Source: Isoetes taiwanensis
Taxonomy: Eukaryota > Streptophyta > Lycopodiopsida > Isoetales > Isoetaceae
DNA length: 64,000 nt
Direction: 5' to 3'
NCBI GenBank assembly: GCA_021234155.1
Contig: JAJEKV010000028.1
Span: 15,191,928 to 15,255,927 of the forward strand
The notes beneath the pieces were generated by a model that saw nothing but the letters and a program-made list of their open reading frames with translations, did not search any database and was not told the DNA's origin. A program made the position numbers and the translations under genes. Below are positions 21,541 through 33,768 of this stretch, in pieces. Every line of letters begins with the position of its first letter. Within the stretch, counting starts at the first letter, position 1.

Positions 21541-21658
21541 GATTCCATACATCAGTCATGCTAAGATCCCTCCCTCCCTCCAGCCTTTTCTTTTTATCTC
21601 ATTCGCCTCAAAAGAGATCCAATTTTAGATTCATCCACATGGCACGATTCGCTTGAGA

Positions 21659-21932
21659 GGTTTGGGTGCATATTCACACAGGGGGTGACTCCGGGCAACG
21701 AGAGCTGTTGGATAGGCATATTCATCCCTTGTTCCTTAATCTACACCATACACAAAGTTCCTCGTTTGTGAGGTATGGATGTACAAAATTTGTTATACTG
21801 TATAACAAGATTTACAAAATACTATAAGATTTCAGGCAATATACTATATGGTTTTGATTTTATACGCAAGTAAAACATAATTATAAAGGCTCTCGCCGCT
21901 TCTACGCCAATTTCCCCGTAGAATATGTGCAG
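21659..21932 (-). mobile_element. MITE core, second copy (outer arms absent)
   Basis: The sequence from GGTTTGGGTGCATATTC through CCTCGTTTGTGAGGTATGGA and ATACTATAAGATTTC matches the complement of the centre of the MITE at 24549-25063. The long outer arms are not found here, so it is a truncated or shorter family member. Confidence 0.7.
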
Positions 21933-24170
21933 TATAATAATAGGGGTTTCTTTTTGTATTTTTGTGCTTTTTTCCAAGGTTTTATATATGATTTCATGGA
22001 TGTATTTGATGAGGCATACCGATTAGTATATCTAGAGTGCGATAATGCTTGAACTACTTTTGATGTGCCTATATCCAATGGTTTAACTCCATATATCATA
22101 TATTTCTAATATTGTATTGTATTTTCTTATTGTATCAATATTCCGGCCGGCTAATGCAAGGTTCGGTGATAACTCATTTTAGGTTATGTGTTGGAAACTA
22201 AAATGAAGATTTTAGGAAGAATCATTTGTGGGCTGGATTAAATTGATCATCTCGCATTCCGCTGACCGCGAACAGAGAATTCCGGATTTGACAGTTAGAT
22301 GTTCACAGCATTGACAAATCTAATTTGGAAGGGTTTTGAAAAGCCGATTTCGCTATCCCTAAGGTAATGCCCCATGTTCAAATTCTTCTAGCTTAAGGTT
22401 GTTGTCAATCCAAGAAAAAAAGGATATGTCCCACAGGTTTAGTCTCGTGATAGACGAGATTTGGTGGTCTCTCCGATCAAAGATACAAAGACTCCAACTC
22501 ATTCTTCAAACCCATCAACAAAGCATTTGGCTAATAATCCTCGAGGTGGGCTTCCTCGCTGTTACATTGAATCATTAATAATTTAAAGGTTAGACGAAAT
22601 ATTTGCAAATTTTGTCACATTGGACTTAAGCATTAGTTAATTATCAAGTTGAATGCGGATTTGATCGATGCAGGGAACAATTGCCGGGTTAAAGCTGAGA
22701 AGAATTCTCACACATGTCTAAAGTTTTAAGGCTAGCCTCGATGACAGGGCTTGATGCATATTTTCGCCATTTGACATGATTTTGTTTGAACTGAATGGTA
22801 CATGCCGTGATACAATCATTTCGCCTGAAATCACTTATTTAGGACCTACTTGCTCCTGTCTCTTCCCCGCAAAGACCATCGTGGGTCTATTTGGTACGTA
22901 GAACTATCCACGCATGCATGATGTTAGAAGTACGATTGGGCTATGCCGCCGATCAAAATGCACAAGGCCAAGGATCCAAGCTTCGCTTATAAATCCTCTT
23001 CTCAGAAATGGCGTACCACAACAAACCAAAGTAGAGCGTAAGCCTTGCGGTGTTGTGCAATAGAAGAGCAAGCTCTCAACCCGGCTGTTTTGAATGTAAG
23101 TCTTTGCTTTAGGCTGATTAAGTTTGCATATAAAGTTCTTACATATTTGAATTTATATACATCTAAGTCTGCATCTAAAGTTCTTACATATTTGAATTTA
23201 CATGTTTGCTCTAGTTATACAAGGATTGAAAACATTTATCATTTTCTCCAATTTACATGGATATCTCATTTGGCTTACATGCAAACATATCTGAAGCATG
23301 CTTGTGGAACATGGTGTAGGTTGGGAATGGATTAGATGCCCTCCCACTGATATAACAAATGCACATGATGTACACATTTCCTGCATTACTTTGCGCGCTT
23401 TGGCAAAAATCTTAAGTTCTCGATTCTTTGTCACAATCACATGATGTATGTAGATCATTCAGGCACCTATGGTGGAGACCTAGATCGATGCCATTGTGAG
23501 GCTGAAGGTAAGATTTGTGTGTTTCACCAATTTTGGGATCTCTTAATATTGTTGTTCATCTCTTTTATTTCATTGTTCAGACATTGTTTGGCAAGAATTC
23601 AACCAATACTTGCGTCGCTTCTAATTTTTTTACTCTATAAGAATGTGAAGGCTGAGGATTGCTGTGTTTGCTGACAATTCTTCCAGGCCGTAACTGGCCC
23701 TTCTTATGCTTCCACGTGTGATTGGAGGGTATCATCACTTGGTTGCTGGAATGTTGAAACGTGATTGAGACAATTTCCAGAATCATTCTCAAGACTCGCC
23801 GCTTAGGCGCTGGTTTGTCTCGTCTGGCGTTATGAAATAGGTGTAGCGATACTACTGCATAAATGTATAGTTTTGCTGCAATCTAGCATTAATATGTATG
23901 CTCTTGCTCCAATGTGGCATCGTCTCTGCTTACACCTGCAGAAAAGCTTTATGCATATAAGTGTTTCTGGCTTATGCATGTACGTTTTCCTATTTAAGAT
24001 GTCGTGAAACATCATTGACATTACGCGGGTATTCGGTTTATTCAAGCATTGATCTGCCTATACTGGGCATTGCCCGCCTTTACAAAGGTGAGTAGCATTG
24101 CTCGCCTTCGTGAAAATGTGTGTGCTTCTTCTAAAAATAAAAGTTGAAAATGTCTTGGGACAATCGACAA
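21933..24170. other. Intergenic, no feature recognised
   Basis: Only short open frames with no domain. A 30-bp word (AGTTCTTACATATTTGAATTTA) is duplicated near 23133 and 23182. I see nothing else that can be supported. Confidence 0.4.
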
Positions 24171-24312
24171 TACATTGGCACGCTTTTTACTTTCTTTTTT
24201 CATGAGGAAACAAGTTGGAGAGGCTATTGTACGCATAATTGCGATAATACATTGGCACATTTTTTCCTTTTTTATGAGGAAACAAGTTGGAGAGGCTATT
24301 GTACGTGACAAT
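24171..24312 (+). repeat. 77-bp tandem duplication
   Basis: TACATTGGCACGCTTTTTAC at 24171 and TACATTGGCACATTTTTTCC at 24248 start two units that share ATGAGGAAACAAGTTGGAGA and GGCTATTGTACG. Confidence 0.9.
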
Positions 24313-24548
24313 TGCTTTGTATTAGGATGTAGCTTATTAATGTTAACATCACACATTCCATTCCATGTGAATTCCCGTTTAATATAATTGTTCGGCGCAT
24401 GGTTTACAAATATTTAGTTTGAGATCCACTTTCAGTATATTAATATTAAATTAATATGGATCTCTCGTGTGATAACAAGCTACAAGGAAATAATTGTTCA
24501 AGTGCATGATATCATTGTAGTAACTAAACACATAGTGCTTACTCTATG

Positions 24549-25063
24549 TTTGTTAGGCCCGAAGGGCCCAAAATTTTTTTAATATAACAACCAACACGCA
24601 AACTACCATTACCATTATTAACACAAACCATTGCATCCAACGATTTAAATTAAAACTCTCAAACCCCTTGGTTTGGGTGCATATTCACACCGGGTTACGT
24701 GAGGGCAGCTTAGAGCCCCAAAATTTATAATACAAGTACAAAATTAACACCATTAAGTATATTCTTCAAACCTTATAGTATTTGCAACCTTAATATACAA
24801 GATACAAAAACTTGTACATGCATACCCCACAAACGAGGATCACATGTATGGTCCGTGATCAGTGAATAAAGGGCAAATATGCCCATCCCATGTACTTCCT
24901 ATACCGAGTAACCCCCCTCGTAGGAATATGCACCCAAACCAAAGGGGGTTTAAGGGGGATTTTAATTTAAATGTGCTTGACCCAATGGTTTGTGTTAATT
25001 AATGTTAATGTAGTTATGTGTTGGTTGTTATACTAAAATTTACCCTTCTAAAGCCCTAACAAA
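24549..25063. mobile_element. MITE-like foldback element with ~150-bp inverted ends (515 bp)
   Basis: The left arm from TTTGTTAGGCCC through TATAACAACCAACAC, ATTAACACAAACCATTG, TTTAAATTAAAA and GGTTTGGGTGCATATTC is mirrored on the right, ending GCCCTAACAAA. The arms are about 150 bp with roughly 80% identity by eye. The non-coding centre is shared with 21659-21932. No clear target duplication was found, so the superfamily is left open. Confidence 0.85.
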
Positions 25064-25959
25064 AGCAAAGTATAGGTAAACTTTAAGGACCTATATATTA
25101 ATTACTAAGAAGCTTGGATATTCTAGTTGAACACATGTATAAGAGGGCATGGTTCATGCTAGAACAGGATTAGTTCCAAGAGGAACATGCAATTTGTCCG
25201 TATATAAAGATAGCAAGAATATATTTAACATTGAGCTAAGGAGTGTATGACAAAATATTGGTTAACATATTTAAAAGCCTCCAAATGTTCTCTATAGTCG
25301 CATTCCTAGATCTGTTAGAAAACTCCTATGAAAAAATAGATCTGTAAAATAGATGCTATATTCGGATTTTTGGGGACCACATAGAAATCCTTTCGATATA
25401 AAAATAATTTCATTGTGTTGATCATTTCTTTGCTTCCTCAGAATATCCAAGTTGGAGCACAGCACCGTAATAAAGAACTAATATAATGCATGAACAAAGG
25501 TCACATGGAAGGCAATATTCGTGATTTTTAGACGCCCCTCAAGCCGCCTTAAAGCAGCCCCCAAACTCCGGAAAGTAAAACATCAATAATACTACATTAA
25601 TTCACAAAAGACATCTTATTTCAAAGAAGACAGCCAGTGACCTTCTTTGTGTGCACTTAAGAGCAAAAGATTTCACATTTGTAGTGTTCAAGTGAGCCAG
25701 CCTCGAACAATAAAACAAACTGTGGTTTAGCTTCACACCCTACCAATGTGCAATTGGGTGAATCCACCGCTATACCAAGAATATCTTCGAATGTATGGCA
25801 CCCAATCCATTTTCATCTCTTTCATTGAACAATCATCGAGGGCGCCTTGACGCTACATTGTCTAGTTTTAGAAGGTGGTCAATAATATGATCATGCCGCC
25901 TCTAAACTAGCTTATATCATGGCATTTGGAGCCGCAGCCTCAAGGCCTGGGCTGAGGGA

Positions 25960-26702
25960 AAAGAGAGCTCAATGATTGGCTAGATGGAATGTGCAGAGCA
26001 CAGTGTGCATACATGTGCAACAGAGGCAGATCGCCATAGCTTGAGGCAATATCTTGACGATTGCTTCCTCAAAGAAGCTTTGGGATGTCAATGCCTCGAA
26101 CAGTCAAGACAAAGACACTACCAAATACCACATAAATCCCACATTTGAACGAGGCCCGCAATGCTACCTCGCTGCACTCCACTTGCCCATGAAAAGGCGC
26201 AGACTCATTGCCCATTCGGCATGCGGGCACATCATCTTCGAATTGGAGACAAAGTAAATTGATTGGTGGAGCCACGCCGTGATTGTGCTCATTAATGCCG
26301 CCAAATGGGAGTCATTGAGGATGAATCTCATACCCTTCAAAGTTGCCCAAAGATAAGGATCAAATTGACACTATATGCTGAGTTGGTCAGGCCTGGCCAA
26401 AATTGCTACATGTGACATCGGAAAGCACAAAGATCCGGTGACGAAAAGCCGATCATATCTTCGTGAAGTTATGGACATGCTTAGATCAGCTATGTCCCCG
26501 CACACACTTGACATGTATAAACATTGATGTATACTTGTACAGTTTGATAAGATTCTTATTATCATACGGTTTTTCCTCGAAATCCTTCTCTAAGGGGGTT
26601 TTTAACCCGACAAGAATTAAGTTTGATAGCTCCTTATGGGTCCCATAGGCCTAATGGCCTCAAGGACTATAAAAATCATTCTCATTCTCATTCTCATTCT
26701 TC
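25960..26702 (+). pseudogene. LINE RT C-terminal fragment with (TCATTC)n tail
   Basis: Sense-strand open stretch to 26257 reading FLKKLWDVNASNSQD and LHLPMKRRRLIA, homologous to the tail of the LINE at 9793-10188. The 3' untranslated part ends CCCATAGGCCTAATGGCCTC and a run of TCATTC/CATTCT repeats at 26677-26702. Heavily 5'-truncated. Confidence 0.75.
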
Positions 26703-28580
26703 ATGGACTTTATGCCAACCTTATCCGGATGGCGAAATGACTTATGTTACCTATAAGCACGTAGCAATAATGCAAGCTTAAATTATCCAAGCAGCAAAAC
26801 ATCAGCACTGGCATTTTTTCCACTTAGAGCCACAAATACCGAATATATACCTAATTGCATTGCATTTGGAAATCCATGAATTGGGCTGCGTATGTCATTT
26901 GGAAACAAGCATATGGATGTATCGCATATGCATAATCAAAGAACATTCTTGATCGTAAAGCTTGACTTACGCTCAAAGGCGCAAAACAAATAAATACGCC
27001 TCGCTTTTCTATTCAAACGCCTACCTTCTTCAAATGCACTCGAAGAAACATGTCCGTAAATAGGCATGCATACAAATTGCGTGCTAATTCTCTAACATAT
27101 CCAAATGAAATGGATTGTAATGGATAGAGATCAAAACCTTCATGGTCAAGATGTGCCTGCACTGTGCTGAAAACCAAATAGTCCATGGCAAAGAATAGAT
27201 GCACCAACCTAAAATGGCCAAAAAAGATAAGGCCCATGAAGCCTCTTGATTCATAAGGAAACCAATCTCAGCCTATTAGGTCTTTTTTCTCCGCCCATTC
27301 TCGCCCTCCAAAATCGAACTGCTTCCCTCTCATGAAGAATTTTTAACTCCTCGCCGCTTTGTTTTCTTGGTGCCGCATCGGCGCAGCTCCCGCCAAATTA
27401 GACCGCCACAATCTTCTCAAGGAATTGCTTGGCTGGATCGAGAGCTATAGACTCACCTTCCATTCTCGCATTGCACTTTTAGATCCAAATTCTCGCCTCG
27501 GGCCAATCATTTCCGTGGGTTTGGGTCCGGGTTAAACCCTGTCTGCAGTGCCCCTCTCGCCTCCCCATAGTTGGTATGTTCTCAAGCACGTTAATCTCAC
27601 CTTCTCAGAGTTAAATGTGCATGTTATATAGAGGATTATGCAAACCCTAACCCTATTCATGTCTAAAACAACCAGATCCTCAATCCTTTTAGATGTGAGC
27701 TTCCGCTTACTCCCTCGTTCCCAAGTGAACTCCAAATGACCCGGTGTTTGCCATCATCCATATCCTCGTAGAGGTCGAAGCCAGCTTAGCTGGGATTCCT
27801 AGATAGCTTCATGAGAAAAAAGACTGCTCCGACCTACCGCTCGGGTCCATATCAGCTAGAAAAATGTTTTAGGTAAGTTAATGGAACAAAAACTTCAAGA
27901 CCTTAAATCCGCTGTCAAGGTGAGCTCTGCTGGGTAACAGACCAAAAAATACGAAGTTTCATTAGTTCACCTCTCGCTTATTTATTAGCACACTCAGATT
28001 CTCTCGAAAGCTAAATTTGATTACATCGCTTTTTGGCAATAAACCGCTTGATCTTCCTGCCTAGCCCTTTGCATCATCGAAATTACCTACCATGGATTGT
28101 ATCTCGAGGTTCTAGCTCTTCTGAAACGGCCTCAGATGAGCTTGCATGCAAACATTTGCCTAGCAAGAACTAAATGGAAAAAATGATACCCACCACGAAG
28201 AATAATGTAGCTCTTCTTCGCTTCTGATCATTTCCATACAAAACTTAAGCAAGCCCTATGTTTGATTTATCTTTGATAATAAAAATGGCCCTAATCCACA
28301 CAACCCCTAAAAATAAACCCTAAAAATAATGGGAGGATATTCACCCACCACAAAAGCTCCACCACGCCGTGATTTGCCCCTTTTTCTAAAATCACATAAA
28401 TAAAAGGTGCACTCTAGAAATACTATTTAGTACACCCGATGAATACTCTACTACCAAATCATATGAAAAACCTCAGAGAAAAATAAGACAAAACAGAAAA
28501 AGCCCCCGTTATAATGCTAGATATTGATAAGCTCCCATTTGATATCGGGGTGGAGGGGGAGGTCTTGGTATGGGATTTTG
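26703..28580. other. Intergenic, no recognised gene
   Basis: One antisense open stretch of 74 codons at 27013-27237 (contains LDHEGFDLYPLQSISFG) has protein-like composition but no family I recognise and no neighbouring exons. The rest is AT-rich. Confidence 0.35.
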
Positions 28581-29250
28581 CCCAACTTCAGGGATGCTGA
28601 TGATGTATACCACCACTATAAAGTTGAACTTCCGGGGCCAACATCTACTATTGAAGTGATGTTGGTTTCCACAAATATAGAGCCTGCTATACTGAAGAAA
28701 TATTTAGAGCTTTTATGATCTGACATTAAGAATGCTAGTTAATTTTTAAACAAGCTGAAGCATGCCTATCCACATCTTTCTCAATGGCTTTTGTCTTTCC
28801 TTCCAACTCTTCCTTTTTTTGTACTTCAACACAATGTGGGTTGATAAAAGATCTTGTTTGACTATTCTTGTTTAGGGTAAATCTTGACAAGATTTACCCC
28901 AACTATTAGCCCAAGCCTCTATCAACCGAAGCAACTTGGTCCATCTCTTCAAGCTATGTATCTCTTTCTGGTGAAAAGAGAAAAGAATTTCTTAAAATTG
29001 TGTACAAAAAGCTTTCCTACCTAGCTAGTTAACATCAATAATTCCTTGTAAAGTTAGCTCTGTGGAACATGTTCAGATTGGGAGCGATTCATAAAAGCGG
29101 AGGAAATATTAGCGATGTAAGCAACGAAACTTTGTTGGGCCATGAGAAAATGCATATGATGGAGGGATTAACATAAATCAGACACAATTCAGGAAAGAAT
29201 GCCATGCAGCCTCCTCCTCCCTGAATAAAATTTCTATACAAGCATATCTT
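28581..29250 (+). repeat. Dispersed duplication, copy B (about 670 bp), with conserved short ORF
   Basis: Matches 20853-21540. Its left part encodes, in frame to a stop at 28718, a stretch including DADDVYHHYKVELPGP and TNIEPAILKKYLELL. Copy A keeps recognisable parts of the same frame, so the parent sequence was probably protein-coding. Family unknown. Confidence 0.75.
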
Positions 29251-29461
29251 CCTTAGGCTGGACAAGTGACAGAACCATAGTTATCCGCAACCCATCTACC
29301 TAAGTTCACTTTAAAGGTTGAAGTTTGTGCTTCTACAAGAAGATGATATCAACCTCCTAGATCCTAAAGTGTGCAGCAAAAGTGCATGTATTTACGCATA
29401 CAAATGCGATGAAGTTTTAGTGCTCCTCATGATGTCAAAACTTATGGGAGACATACAGGAA

Positions 29462-29841
29462 AAATCCAAAATACACTTATCTATTGCTAGAATTGCCAAA
29501 ATGCCCTTAGTTTAGGGGTATTTTTGATAGAAATGACCATAAATTTTGGTGATGATCCAAACAAGACGCATTTTAGATGAAGAGGAGATCTTTCCATCAA
29601 AGCTAAGATCACATGAATCAGACTCCAAAATCACAAATTATGTTATTTTTAATGCATAAAAAGCTGTAAAGATTTAAGAGGGACTTAGAAGGCCGTAATT
29701 TAAGATTTCAGACTCCGATTCAAGTGATCTTAGCTTTAGTTGAAAGATCCACTACAAAGGGAAAATGGGTATTAGCATCAGCCATAGCGTTAGATGGATA
29801 ATTTTGGTGTTTTTTAGGTAAAAACAATGTTTTGTAGTTAA
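29462..29841 (+). repeat. 380-bp foldback repeat unit, copy 1
   Basis: About 95% identical by eye to 32506-32886. The unit contains an internal inverted repeat: GATCTTTCCATCAAAGCTAA (29587 on) is mirrored by TTAGCTTTAGTTGAAAGATC ending at 29749, each arm about 46 bp. It ends TAGTTAA directly at the neighbouring element. Confidence 0.9.
29838..29841 (+). repeat. TTAA target duplication, left
   Basis: TTAA precedes CACTAG at 29842 and recurs after CTAGTG at 32493. Copy 2 of the 380-bp unit has an uninterrupted TAGTTAATAC at the matching place, showing the empty site. Confidence 0.8.
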
Positions 29842-32492
29842 CACTAGAGTGGTCAGGTGATGGACCAGAAATGGTCCATTTGCAGTGTTCACTTTAAAAT
29901 TCATATAAAATCAATGGTACAAAATCTATTCGAACCCTTTCTAGGAGTTCATATATGGTAATCATGGTCCACTAGAAAAATACTAAAAAATATATACACC
30001 TCCATTCTTGTAAGTTATGCTCTAGCAAACTCAGGGGGGTCAAGTACCAAAAGCTTCATGTTTACACAAAGTAAAATTGTCTCAACAAAACGATTTTTTC
30101 AATTTTTCGATACCATGATATTTTTCTACACCTAGATAGGAAAACTTATACAAAAAACCACATGTCAATCCAAGTCCGTGGAAGAAAGATAGGCTATTCA
30201 AACATGACAGGTCAAATCGCTGCCTCTAACCAATTATGGTTCCTGCATAGCTTGTAGTTTAAATACAACAAGTTTTACAAGGAAATGCATTTTGAGCTAA
30301 TATTTGACATATAAGCAATTGACAAGTTTTTCATCCATAAAAATGTTGGTCAGGCCTTGAATTTGACGTGCTTGACTTCACTTTTGATCTCAATTTTATA
30401 ACTTATAATAATGATTAATATTTCCCCATATAGAGCAAACTTACTTATGATATCCTCCAAAAATCATAGTATGAAAGTTCAAAATGATATGAAACCACAA
30501 TGCAAAAATAACAAGCCTTGCTATTAAAAGCAAAAGACATGGTCACAAGAAATCAAGAAAGGTTTCAGAATTGTTTCCATTATTGGTCCATAGGTCCATT
30601 TAAAATCAATAACTTCTTACGCTAATTGATCCGTTGAATTTTAGATATGAATAGCCTCTCATTTACTTTAGTAATGAAAATATTTTGTTGATAATAACCT
30701 TGAGATTTGATTAAATTTTTATATACCAAATTCAAATATGTCTTCTATGTTTATTCTAGATTTATTCTAGATGTGACTTTGAAAAACACATTCTCAAATT
30801 CGTCCCATGTCATGAAATCAATGCAAAAAAATCTACAAAGAAAAATATGTGGAAGTTTATGACTATAAAAGTCAAGTTAGGATCGCTATGTGCAAAATTC
30901 CACTTGCGTACTCATTATTGGTCCACAGGACTGAAGTTTAAAAAATTAATAGAAGCAACATCTTAATCACTTTGATCTCAACTTTAGAATATAGTTTATG
31001 CATAGTTCTCTATGGGGGTAAAATAATTGGTTAGACTTAACTTGCACAATTTGAGGGCAATGTTTAAATACAAACAATCGCGAATTTATATGGGGTATTT
31101 ATTCTCAATTGAATCTACATGGACTTCCTCGCTTACACCTTTCAAAATTATATTGTTAAAGGTAAGAAACCATGGTATCACACATGGGACAAACGGATAG
31201 GCTAAAGGGAGAGATATACGCCTATACAATTGGTCTAGTTATGGACCATAAATGGTTCATGCTTAATTATATTCATATCTTCAAATAGTATATTATTTCA
31301 ATATGAAAATAGAGAGTTATATTGCAAAGGAAGGCCCGTGATTCACGAGTAAATATAGTACATAAAAGATGACCTACTTGTAACATTATCCTACTAAAAT
31401 TCCCAACAAGCTAGAAATAACAATGGATATACTAGCTTTATACTAGTAAAAATAACCATGAATCTCCATATATTTTTGCAAGAAAGCTACACAACCTATA
31501 TAGGGATCTATATATGTCCTTGTCATATTTCCTTTTGAACCATTTGAAAGGCTTAGTTTGGAGAAATGTAGTGTGTTCTCTACAAAGCTGAGAAAGACGA
31601 TCAAATGTCATATGGTTTAATTTTTTATTCTTATACTTAAACTTCACGATCTTCACTTTCATTCATCAACAAAACATCACTAGCTAGTAAATGATGAGTT
31701 TTCAAAATTTATAATTTTGGAATTAACTCAAAGTTTTAACTCTAATGTGTTAATCCTATGGTTGTACATCATCTTTAAATCTAGTTAATTGCATGGTTAA
31801 ACCCTAATTACACTATATGCAAGTTGATGTAGTAATTTTCTATGTAGATATAAGAAGAATGCATCATCTATTACCTCCGTGGATACTTGCTGTACCGACA
31901 TTTTGGAGCATTTTGACATATAATTTGTCCTAAATTAGAGTAGGAAATTTCTAATAGATTTTGAAGGATATAACTTATGAACACCTTAAAAAACATAAGA
32001 TCGTGATCATATAGTGCTAAGAATCCATGGCTACAAGAATTAACCCAAAACTTGTAATAATAAGAGAGAAATAATTCCTAAACCGCATGCAGCATTTTTG
32101 AATAAAATAGAGTTTGCCGCTTCCCCAAGCAAGTGATGATAGCAACCAAAGTTGAGAACATACAAATTTAATGTGTTCTATCATAAATAGACAAATACTT
32201 CCAATTTTAACAAGTTTTAGGTCTGTTTATGCTAGAAACCCTAGAATGTAGCTTCTGGATCAAGGCGTAAACTGCCAAATTCTCTAATATTTGAATAATC
32301 ACTACAACATATAGGTGAGTCTATTGGCCTTGAAATTCTCAAGATCATTAAGAATCAAGTAAAGATTGGATATGTATATATCGTGGAAATTGAAACTTCT
32401 ATTCTAGATATATTGGTTTAAGTGACAAAGGTCAATCGACCAATTCCTCGTCCATGTGGATCTCTGTGAATGGTCCCCTGACCACTCTAGTG
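29842..32492. mobile_element. Non-autonomous TTAA-targeting DNA element (2651 bp), piggyBac-like by its ends
   Basis: Ends are perfect 16-bp inverted repeats CACTAGAGTGGTCAGG, extended by GGACC nearby. TTAA flanks both sides. TTAA duplications are characteristic of piggyBac elements. CACTA ends would suggest the CACTA superfamily, but that makes 3-bp duplications. No transposase is readable: the longest open frame is 74 codons (antisense, 31438-31662) and has no recognised domain. The interior is AT-rich and shows degenerate ~320-370-bp periodicity, marked by TGGTCCA/TGGACCA words near 29868, 30236, 30592, 30917 and 31238. Classification is provisional; the boundaries are well supported. Confidence 0.75.
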
Positions 32493-32496
32493 TTAA
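32493..32496 (+). repeat. TTAA target duplication, right
   Basis: Matches 29838-29841. Confidence 0.8.
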
Positions 32497-32505
32497 TACG
32501 ACCAT

Positions 32506-32886
32506 AAATCCAAAATACACTTATCTATTGCTAGAATTCCCAAAATGCCCTTAGTTTGGGGGTATTTTTAATAGAAATGACCATAACTTTTTGGTGATGA
32601 TCCAAACGAGATGCATTTTAGATGAAGAGGAGATCTTTCCATCAAAGCTAAAATCACATGAATCAGAGTCCAAAATCACAAATTATGTTATTTTTAATGC
32701 ACAAAAAGCTGTAAAGATTTAAGAGGGAGTTAGAAGGCCGTAATTTAAGATTTCAGACTCCGATTCAAGTGATCTTAGCTTTAGTTGAAAGATCCACTAC
32801 AAAGGGAAAATGGGTATTAGCATCAGCCATAGCGTCAGATGGATAATTTTGGTGTTTTTTAGGTAAAAACAATGTTTTGTAGTTAA
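32506..32886 (+). repeat. 380-bp foldback repeat unit, copy 2
   Basis: Same orientation as copy 1 and nearly identical, including the internal inverted arms. Removing the intervening element would leave the two units in tandem. Confidence 0.9.
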
Positions 32887-32899
32887 TACAACTATGGTC

Positions 32900-33375
32900 A
32901 TCTATGCTGCTAATTCTGACGCTATGTCTAACTCCATGGATGATGCTATATGATGTAACCAAGCTGACGCTATATACAACGCTATAGCTAACACATGATC
33001 TGATGCAAGCATACATAAGTCATCTGACTCTAGTTCTGGCATTACCATTGACGCTATGTATGGCGCTAAATCTAACTCTATGCTTGGCTCTATATCTGCC
33101 TTTAATGCTAACCTCTAATTTTGACTCTATCATGACTCTATATCTGAAACTTCCATTGATTTTATTTTTTTACTCTATCATTAACTCTATATTTGATGCT
33201 ACTATTGACTCTATATCTAACCATATGTCTGATGCTATTGTTGACTCATACAGTCATATGAACTATGCTACTCATGCTTACAGATCTAACTCTCGTTCTG
33301 TATGCCATGACTCTAAATTTGATGCTATCATTGTCTCTATATCCAACTCTATGGCATGGACTCATATGGTATATA
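32900..33375 (+). repeat. Degenerate minisatellite of GACTCTATATCTAA / GATGCTAT words
   Basis: Irregular tandem repetition, roughly every 18-24 bases, of (G)ACTCTATATCTAACTCTATG-like and GATGCTATCATTGA-like words. The 137-codon open frame across it (33003-33416) simply translates the repeat and is not called as a gene. Confidence 0.75.
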
Positions 33376-33768
33376 CTCTAGCTAGAATATACTTTTTATT
33401 CATATTCCACATGTAAAGATACCAAAAGAGAACCATTTTCCATTTATATGAAGAACCATTTGCCTCGACACTCTTAATGTGAACATTCTTTCTCTAGATT
33501 TTTCACTTTCTCGAGTCTACCATTCTATGTGGCTAGAACAAAATTGCCGAGGCTACAAATATATCAGGAAATGTGCATTATTTTTTTCTTCTCATATGAT
33601 CGAAAAGTTCATAAATGCATAATATTAACCCCAGGTTTCACATTTGTTGGGAGTATAGAACATGTGTGTTCAATTATAGGGGATTTTTTTTTTACTTGTC
33701 CACATCCCTTAAGATGTGTGAAGCCTCTATCTCATAGAATTCATAAGGATCTTTTTGAATGGCTTCTG

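Noticed and set aside
29842-32492. LTR retrotransposon with 380-bp LTRs
   Set aside because: The flanking repeats do not carry TG..CA ends, and there is no primer site or purine tract. The interior instead has its own perfect inverted ends with TTAA duplications.
33003-33416. 137-codon open frame
   Set aside because: Translation of a minisatellite; low-complexity residues only.
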